Source: Eucommia ulmoides (taxonomy: Eukaryota > Streptophyta > Magnoliopsida > Garryales > Eucommiaceae). From it: a stretch of DNA of 64,000 nucleotides. The first letter of the stretch is position 1; the number at the start of each line of letters is the position of its first letter. The notes beneath the pieces were generated by a model. It was given only the letters and a program-made list of their open reading frames with translations. It did not search any database and was not told the origin of the DNA. Below are positions 58,046-64,000 of the stretch, in pieces. Position numbers and translations under genes: made by a program. The DNA lies in assembly GCA_016647705.1 (NCBI GenBank), contig CM028328.1:3993311-4057310 (forward strand), read 5' to 3'.

Positions 58046-60427
58046 CTAACCGGACTCCGACTCTGTGAAGAAAACAATATTCTCCTGATCCTCCACAAAC
58101 ACCTGGAGAGACCTCGGAATGGGCGGCAAGTTCACATCGAGAACCCCTTCCAAAATCTGAACCGCCTGACCCATCGTAGGCCGGTTACTCTCGTCATCCT
58201 GTATGCACCAGCACGCCAGCCTACACACTCTCATCACCTCATCCCCATCGGCGGCAGCCGCCAGCCGGCGGTCCAAAAGCAGCAGTGCATCACCACCTTT
58301 GACGGCCACTCTCGCCGCCCAAGTCGGGAAGAATCTGACCATTCCATCCTCGGACTGCTCCGAGTTCCGTCTTCCGGAGATGAGCTCGAACAGCATCATT
58401 CCGTAGCTGTATACATCAGCTTTGGCCGTGACGGGGACTCCTGATATCCACTCTGGAGCCAAATAGCCTCTGGTTCCCCTCATCGTCGTCAGGACACGGC
58501 TGAATTCCCGGCCAACGAGCTTCGCCAGTCCAAAATCAGCCACTTTCGGGCAGAATTCGGCATCTAATAGAATGTTTTCAGGCTTTATATCGCAGTGTAT
58601 AATGCAGTCCCTGCATTTCTCGTGAAGATAAAACAAGCCCCGGGCCGTTCCCAATGCGATTTGGTACCTAGTTTTCCAGTCCAAAAGTCGGTTGTCATGG
58701 AAAAGATGGGAATCCAAAGAGCCATTCTTCATGTAATCGTACACCAACAGCTTCTTGCTTCCTTCCGAGCAGAATCCGCGAAGACGAACCAAATTCACAT
58801 GCTGGATCGTGCCGATCGTGCTGACTTCTGTTCGGAATTGCTTCTCCCCTTGGCTAATACTCTCCAACTTCTTCACCGCTATGACGGTTGAATCAGGTAA
58901 TGTTCCTTTGAACACAGAGCCAAATCCTCCCCCACCCAATTTGTCTGAAAACTTCTTGGTGACGTACTGTAGATCTTTGTAGCCAAAGGCCCACAAGGAA
59001 CCCTCCACTCTTTTCGCCGATCCAACTAATCTCTTCCGCCATTGAAGAAAAACAAACAAGACGAGGGCTAACAGAGCCATGACAACCGAAACAGATCCAA
59101 CGGCTGCGCCGATCACAATCCCTTTACTTTTCTTACTGCTCGGAAACTCGGAGGCAGCGAGTTTGATGTTAATGGTTCCATCCGAGGTTTGTTTCAGATT
59201 CAGGAGTTCTCCGTCCCAGACAAAGCACCCACTGCTGTTGTAAGCATAGGCAGTGCAAGAGCAGTTGCTGAAACAAGCAGATTCGCAATCATCTGAACTA
59301 GCAGCCGTCCTAGGATGAGCATCGACAGGCAACACCATTTGATTTCCACCCCAAAACCTGTCTCTCCTCCCATTACCAGAACTAGAATTAGAACTAGAAC
59401 AATGCGACTGCAATGGAGTAATCCTTCTACATCCACCCGAATAATCGCTCAAATTCCAATCGGAATTCGACCTGGGTTCGAACCCACGCACACAGGAGCA
59501 GAAGGGATTGGTGTCTTGACAGATGCCATTAGCCCCACATAAAGCATAAACCTCGCACTGTGTTCTGGGTAGTACGAAAAACAAGTTCCACTGTCTGGCA
59601 GTGTCCAGCCACGTGAGTAGCTTGATTTGTCCAGAAACATCCATTACGAATCTGGATATAATCGAAGGGTTATAGACGGAATAAGTGAAATAACTCTCGT
59701 TTTGGCTGTCTATGTAGCTGAAATTGTAGATGTAACTCAGCCTCATTTCAGGTACCAAGCTAAATCTCTCGCCGTTCCATGATCCGCTGGTCCAGTACTG
59801 TTCCGACCCATTCCACCTTATAATGTACTGCTTGCCGACCGGGTCTAGCTCGAGGGAGAAAAGTCCGGTCGCCGGATCATCTGAATTCCTCCATGAAGTC
59901 AGGAGTTGCTTCTTTCTCGTACGTTTGTTGTACGAAATCTTAGCACCCGGCAACCACGTGTGCGTCGGGAAATCGAAACTCTCCCAGAGTGGAATAGCTG
60001 AATTCGGCCCATCTCTCAGAACCAAATTACCGTCGTCAAGAAGAACAGCCACCAGAGAATTCCTGGTGGTGGAGGTAAAATTCGTGGACCAGATCGGAGT
60101 TGGAGATCCGTTGACGAGCACCAGATTGCCGCCGGAGATTCTGAGCTGGGAGGAGTACTTATCGGAGACGGGAGCGTCTCTGTTCGCAACCCAGACTACA
60201 GTGCGTTGAGATACCCTCACGTACCACATGCATATGTAGAAGTTGGAGGAATTACCTGGATTGAAGAAACCCAGTTCGAAGTTCCCACCGGAAGAGATCA
60301 GAGTTTGGTCTCCGGAGAGGGATCCGTTGCCGGAAATTGTATCGACTCCGGTGGATACATCTGTGTAGAGAGAAAAGCAGAGCAGCAGCACCGGAAGAAT
60401 GGAGTAAGAACTTTTTCCGATACCCAT
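58046..60427 (-). CDS. G-type lectin S-receptor-like Ser/Thr kinase, SD2 (At2g19130-like), intact
   Basis: A single-exon plasma-membrane receptor kinase of 793 residues. I chose ATG 60427 because it begins directly before a signal peptide (KSSYSILPVLLLCFSLYTDV, residues 5-24); the frame is open 42 codons further upstream, but that part looks like leader. Order: signal peptide 1-26, B-lectin about 35-155 (VVWVANRDAPVSD), S-locus glycoprotein about 190-315, PAN about 335-425 (CSCTAYAY), transmembrane about 436-462, kinase about 495-765. Glycine loop GGGGFGSVFKG is intact, catalytic Lys is K519 (IAVKKLE), the catalytic loop is HCDIKPEN (D613), DFG is D631, then GTRGYLAPEW. Cys before the catalytic Asp makes it a non-RD kinase, as is usual in SD2. 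No breaks were seen. Confidence 0.95.
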   Translation of the reverse strand: MGIGKSSYSILPVLLLCFSLYTDVSTGVDTISGNGSLSGDQTLISSGGNFELGFFNPGNSSNFYICMWYVRVSQRTVVWVANRDAPVSDKYSSQLRISGGNLVLVNGSPTPIWSTNFTSTTRNSLVAVLLDDGNLVLRDGPNSAIPLWESFDFPTHTWLPGAKISYNKRTRKKQLLTSWRNSDDPATGLFSLELDPVGKQYIIRWNGSEQYWTSGSWNGERFSLVPEMRLSYIYNFSYIDSQNESYFTYSVYNPSIISRFVMDVSGQIKLLTWLDTARQWNLFFVLPRTQCEVYALCGANGICQDTNPFCSCVRGFEPRSNSDWNLSDYSGGCRRITPLQSHCSSSNSSSGNGRRDRFWGGNQMVLPVDAHPRTAASSDDCESACFSNCSCTAYAYNSSGCFVWDGELLNLKQTSDGTINIKLAASEFPSSKKSKGIVIGAAVGSVSVVMALLALVLFVFLQWRKRLVGSAKRVEGSLWAFGYKDLQYVTKKFSDKLGGGGFGSVFKGTLPDSTVIAVKKLESISQGEKQFRTEVSTIGTIQHVNLVRLRGFCSEGSKKLLVYDYMKNGSLDSHLFHDNRLLDWKTRYQIALGTARGLFYLHEKCRDCIIHCDIKPENILLDAEFCPKVADFGLAKLVGREFSRVLTTMRGTRGYLAPEWISGVPVTAKADVYSYGMMLFELISGRRNSEQSEDGMVRFFPTWAARVAVKGGDALLLLDRRLAAAADGDEVMRVCRLACWCIQDDESNRPTMGQAVQILEGVLDVNLPPIPRSLQVFVEDQENIVFFTESESG

Positions 60428-60560
60428 AGCTGCATAAATTTTCAGAACCGACAGAAAAACATATGTAAGAGAGAGAGAATGGTCGATTTCTGGGAACAAC
60501 AAGTATAAATGGTGGTGGGTCATCAACGTGTTCTGTGGTGGTAGAAAAGTCAAAGAAAGA
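60428..60560 (-). promoter_or_regulatory. Leader and proximal promoter of the SD2 kinase
   Basis: On the minus strand the leader has a CT-rich tract (CATTCTCTCTCTCTTACATA) about 50 bases before the ATG, a weak TATA-like ATTTATACTT near 60501-60510, and a W-box core TTGAC at about 60549-60553. Other ATG codons upstream of the chosen start are in the same open frame. The W-box would fit WRKY control but is only a 5-base match. Confidence 0.35.
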
Positions 60561-61114
60561 CTTCACAAGTCTACAAAACCACAATGACTGTCACCCAGGC
60601 TAGGTCAATCCAAGAACTTGATTGGAGACGATGAAGATTTGAAAGACATTGGAGGTGACTTTTACTCCGCCACAGATCGAAGTCACCATCCCATTGAACA
60701 AATCTCATTTACCTACAGATTTTTTTGACTTTCTTCCTCCTCCACTACCTTATACTACAATATATCGAATTACCAATACTAGGAAAAAACTTAAACAAGT
60801 AATCATAACCATTCACCCACCCACCCCCAATAAATAAATTGATGATTAAGACTTCACTGTTAAAAAAAAATAAAATGAAATTGTCTTATCATCAATTGAC
60901 AAATATCTCTGTGGTGGTTGTTGGTGCTCACAATTGGGTTCACAGTTCAAATGGGACTATCAGTTTGTCACATTAATAAATTCACAACATGGTTTTAGTA
61001 CCTAAGAGCAAACAATCAAGCTTCAGAATTGAATGAAGTCTACATCTGGAATTCTGGCATGCGGTAGGAATTTGTTTGTTTTGAAACCTGTTGTCAATCA
61101 AAAACAGTTCTCTA
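60561..61114. other. Intergenic spacer
   Basis: AT-rich DNA upstream of the SD2 kinase, with a second TTGAC core at about 60724 on the plus strand. I see no gene. Confidence 0.5.
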
Positions 61115-61450
61115 TGTTATATGTTAGGATGTTCCAATTTAAAATCACATGGCGTCAAGTGAAATAACTCCTTTCATATATAAACTACTTTGGGAAACCT
61201 GATGTGGATTCTAACATCCACCCTCACGTGTAACCCGCCTTGCACGTGATGCGATCAAATAAGAAAGGAGACAATACAAACATTCAAACAATCGAGGACA
61301 AACAAATAAGACTTCCTAAATCTAGCTCTAATATCATGTTAAGAGGTTACTTAAATATGATGTTAAGTATAATAACTCCTTTCATATATAGACTACTTTG
61401 GGAGGTCTCACAGATTCGATGTGGGATTCTACTAAAAAAGAAGTCGCTAG
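61115..61450 (-). repeat. Dispersed repeat, copy B (inverse of 925-1250)
   Basis: It contains TTTAAAATCACATGGCGTCA, CCTTTCATATATARACTACT (twice, about 61170 and 61378), CACGTGATGCGATCAAATAA and CACAGATTCGATGTGGGATT. These are reverse-complement counterparts of the words in copy A near the other end of the window. The doubling of the TTTCATATATA block parallels the doubling in copy A. Confidence 0.5.
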
Positions 61451-61842
61451 CTTTATTGAGAGGGACGCATAACCTTAGATATTCAATAGGTGAAACTGCA
61501 TCTAGCAGATTACAACACCAACGTGGTGTTTGGTACACGGAACTAAAATTGAATTCCTTGACAATGAAATAATTCATTCAAAATTCAATTTTCATTAAAG
61601 GAACAATTTTGTTTCGTACTTATTCTTTCAAAACTTCAATGCAAATATGAGCCGATAATCAATGTAGCATTTTTATATTCTCAGCATACTAACAGTTTCA
61701 AACCTAATCCGAAGATAACCCAACTTACATGTGTATGTACAGCTATACTAAACCACAAAATAAGAACAAGAGACCTATCCAGAGGTATCTTACCACTGAG
61801 TTCTTCAAAGGAAGTTCTTCGCCAGCAGGCAATCTATCAGAA

Positions 61843-62530
61843 TCACCGAAATTCAATAAGGCTGTGAACCATCTTAGGTTGCTCAGCCTGGACACATTTA
61901 AACAGAAGTGAAAAAAAAAAATGTACTTGCTTAATGCTTAGTCATGACTTGTGACAACGAAAGAAGAAATTACGACTACTTTTCATTTCATTCTCAACAA
62001 AATTTATGTTTCCATTTGGCTTAGAATGCTTCCAACTCTTTAATCCCATACACAACCTCCAAAATTGTTGATTTCTTCAAGGAAGTGGCCAAAATAGTAG
62101 ATAAAAGGTGATGAAAACTTACATATTGGTTGGTTGGAGAAACTTTAAGGAGCTCGTTTATCAATGGAGTGTAAGCAGAATATGGACCTCGATGTTAATG
62201 ATGCATGTCAACAGTTCCAAAACCCTCGGTTCATTTTAAAGTATATATTGCAGTGCCTAATGGCCAACAAGTTTAGAAAACTCGAGTTTTAGATCAACAA
62301 TAGAACAAGTTTAACATAATGAACTTAAAGGAGCTGCTACTGAGATCATATAATACAAAGCTCAACAGAACCTGGTCAAACTTTAACAAAGTATTAATCC
62401 AGCATCTAGTAATCGAAATTTTTGATAAATATAAAAAGAAAAAAATAAAACAAAGAAGAAAAGAACTTACCGAACAACTTGCCTCCAGTTCTAACTGTGA
62501 ACAAACTTATTACACCATTATCAGGACCAT
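61843..62530 (-). CDS. Three exons of an unidentified gene (3' end)
   Basis: I do not recognise the protein. On the minus strand, 62530-62471 (GPDNGVISLFTVRTGGKLF), 62187-62123 (PYSAYTPLINELLKVSPTNQ) and 61887-61843 (AEQPKMVHSLIEFR, then TGA) are each preceded by AG; the first two are followed by GTAAGT. Phases agree: exon 1 leaves one base, exon 2 supplies two and ends on a codon boundary, and exon 3 starts on one. The composition is protein-like. Exons further upstream were not found between 62540 and 62940. These could be alternative 3' exons of the neighbouring nuclease gene or the end of another gene. Confidence 0.45.
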
Positions 62531-62945
62531 CTACTGAGAAAAGCAACTGAGTCACATGAAGTCTTTTTGTCATAAGATAACTTGATTAGCCTGGAAGAAC
62601 TGAAACAGAAATGCCAATTGCCTGGTTTATGATTATTAGAATTTATAAATAAATGATAGATGTTCCAATATGCAACAATTCACATAATAATATGCTTAAA
62701 AATAAGGTAAATGAAAGCACAAAACCGTACTCCTGTATCAGAAATGGGAAATCAATTGCTCCTTCCATTTCAAGAAAATGGCATACATGTCTCACAATTC
62801 AACTATCTGTAGCGTATATGTTCTCTTAATTTTTATATGTTTTTCCAAAATTTTCATCTTTTTTTTCTTCTTCTATTCCTCTATTTTATGAGAAAGCATT
62901 ATAGTCGCAAATTCTAAAGGTAAAACAACACCAATACTTTTTATG

Positions 62946-63650
62946 TTATGAATCAAGAGAGTCAAGATCCACAATTTTGGCACCATGCCTTGCCCGTCTC
63001 AGTAAATTAACCCTACTCAAGCGAAAACTTGAAGAATCAACTAGTATAGTCTTCCTCCTTTTCGTTCTAGCATCCGCAGATTTAACTCTTCCAGGTGTGT
63101 GTCTTGTATGGATGGCTTCATCTCTTTCACCTCCCTCTTTACTATCAACCTTTCTATGCAAGCTCCATGACGGTTGATTTACATTGGAAAGATGGCCAAA
63201 ATAGTAAAGAGGATCAACATAAGAAGATGCTGAAGACACTATGCATTTCATGTTGACTGGCCGGAGAAGCTTAACGAATTCCTGCAACTCCTCAAAGCAA
63301 GAGTGATCAGAATATGGAACTGTATACATGTACCGATGATGCCTTTCAACAGTTTCTAGACATCCCTTTGGTTTTTTTTTGTTGTTGCAGGTCTCACTCT
63401 CACTTTTTCGGTGGCATTTTGAAGGAGAACCAAAAGGACTTTCCCTGGTTTTCATTGTTTTTGTTACCCAGGGAAGACCAGAAGGCATGATCCCTATGGT
63501 TGGGTTCATTGTATTTAGTCCCTCAAGTGTATCCATGCTAAAACTGTAACGAGGAACAGCACGCACTCTAGTCAGAGAGGCTTTGGTTGTAAATATGTCA
63601 TGAAACCCCAGAAGATGCATAATTTGCAAGCGCTCTGGCCACACCCAAAT
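62946..63650 (-). CDS. SNM1/Apollo-like DNA-repair metallo-beta-lactamase nuclease, last exon
   Basis: 234 codons plus stop. The acceptor AG (TATACAG on the minus strand, at 63651-63652) precedes IWVWPERLQIMHLLGFHDIF, a stretch typical of plant Apollo-like (DCLRE1B-type) proteins. The DRMBL domain is represented by RYMYTVPYSDHSCFEELQEF. After it comes a basic tail (DARTKRRKT) ending DLDSLDS. Proteins of this family are 5' exonucleases in interstrand crosslink or end repair in the nucleus. The metallo-beta-lactamase exons with HxHxDH lie beyond the right edge. The assignment to Apollo rather than another SNM1 type is from memory of the family and not certain. Confidence 0.72.
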   Translation of the reverse strand: MWVWPERLQIMHLLGFHDIFTTKASLTRVRAVPRYSFSMDTLEGLNTMNPTIGIMPSGLPWVTKTMKTRESPFGSPSKCHRKSESETCNNKKKPKGCLETVERHHRYMYTVPYSDHSCFEELQEFVKLLRPVNMKCIVSSASSYVDPLYYFGHLSNVNQPSWSLHRKVDSKEGGERDEAIHTRHTPGRVKSADARTKRRKTILVDSSSFRLSRVNLLRRARHGAKIVDLDSLDS

Positions 63651-64000
63651 CTGTATAAAAAATAATCAAAATGCCAACAAAAAAAATGACATTTTAGAAT
63701 AACAAAAAGAACAAAAAAAAATATCATCCTTATGATGGAAATGTTCCTGAGAGAGAGAAGAGAGAGAGTGAAATTTTGCAGTATCACTTTGAATCTAGAG
63801 TAGAAGCAAATATTGGCAATTTTGAGCAACTTATTTTTGAGCGAAGAAGCAAAAAGTGAACATGGGACACGGTCATGCTGACACAGCATTTTTGGCAGAA
63901 AAAATAAGACGCGCAGCTCAGAGATGTAATGTGTGTAAAGAAATGTAATAACCATGATGGTCAGGATCACATAGGTCTCTCCATATATGCACAAGTGATA
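63651..64000 (-). other. Intron of the Apollo-like gene
   Basis: T-rich on the minus strand near the acceptor, without a convincing further exon. The open frame at 63572-63994 runs through the acceptor and has no family similarity, so I read it as intronic. Confidence 0.5.

Noticed and set aside
58203-60508. Several antisense frames across the SD2 kinase
   Set aside because: They are shadows of a GC-rich real coding sequence in other frames, without any family similarity.
60428-60553. Upstream ATG at 60553 as the start of the SD2 kinase
   Set aside because: The additional 42 residues would precede a clear signal peptide and look like translated leader; ATG 60427 gives the family's usual architecture.
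62946-63650. Joining the 32.5 kb exon and the 63 kb exon into one gene
   Set aside because: On the minus strand the first-exon fragment lies downstream of the last exon. A normal transcript cannot join them in that order.

Overview
This is plant nuclear DNA, almost certainly from a eudicot. The evidence is spliced receptor-kinase exons with GT..AG introns, S-domain receptor kinases, plant-type Ty1/copia, Ty3/gypsy chromovirus, CACTA, hAT and L1 elements, a tRNA-derived SINE, and AT-rich intergenic DNA. I cannot name the species. There is no bacterial, organellar or CRISPR content. Only a small share of the window belongs to host genes; most of it is nested transposable-element DNA.

Layout. 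(1) 1-9120, plus strand: the 3' two thirds of an SD1-type (SRK/At4g27290-like) G-type lectin receptor kinase. Seven exons join in phase, but the introns are swollen by a SINE, a long-TIR MITE, a decayed copia element, a duplicated repeat and a nested small MITE. (2) 9121-20455: gene-poor AT-rich DNA with MITE clusters, a three-copy tandem repeat, a GC-richer segment bounded by inverted repeats (15109-17156) and an AT microsatellite. (3) 20456-32428: a decayed minus-strand Ty3/gypsy chromovirus whose 3' LTR carries a 5550-bp CACTA transposon with exact ends and a 3-bp target duplication. (4) about 32500-32920, minus: a promoter plus first-exon fragment of an SNM1/Apollo-type DNA-repair nuclease, cut off next to the gypsy LTR remnant. 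(5) 33121-34250: a truncated copia element. (6) 35144-41450, minus: a nearly full-length L1 LINE with a 13-bp target duplication, broken mainly by in-frame stops. (7) 41679-48205: a SIRE/Maximus-like copia element with both LTRs but only gag remnants inside. (8) 48215-50190: a Tat/Ogre-like gypsy pol fragment. (9) 51000-56437: a solo LTR with 5-bp target duplication, itself carrying a second solo LTR of the family in (7). (10) 57351-57928: a hAT MITE with a perfect 16-bp TIR and 8-bp target duplication. (11) 58046-60427, minus: an intact single-exon SD2-type (At2g19130-like) S-domain receptor kinase. (12) 61843-62530, minus: three phase-compatible exons of an unidentified gene. (13) 62946-63650, minus: the last exon of an SNM1/Apollo-like nuclease carrying the DRMBL domain.

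The two receptor kinases belong to different S-domain subfamilies and lie on opposite strands, so they are not a recent tandem pair. The two SNM1/Apollo-like pieces cannot be one gene in the present order, because the first-exon fragment lies downstream of the last exon on the same strand; the fragment is a broken second copy. I found no convincing new molecular system. The most informative observations are this broken nuclease copy, the nested element history, and the sequence changes in the first kinase.
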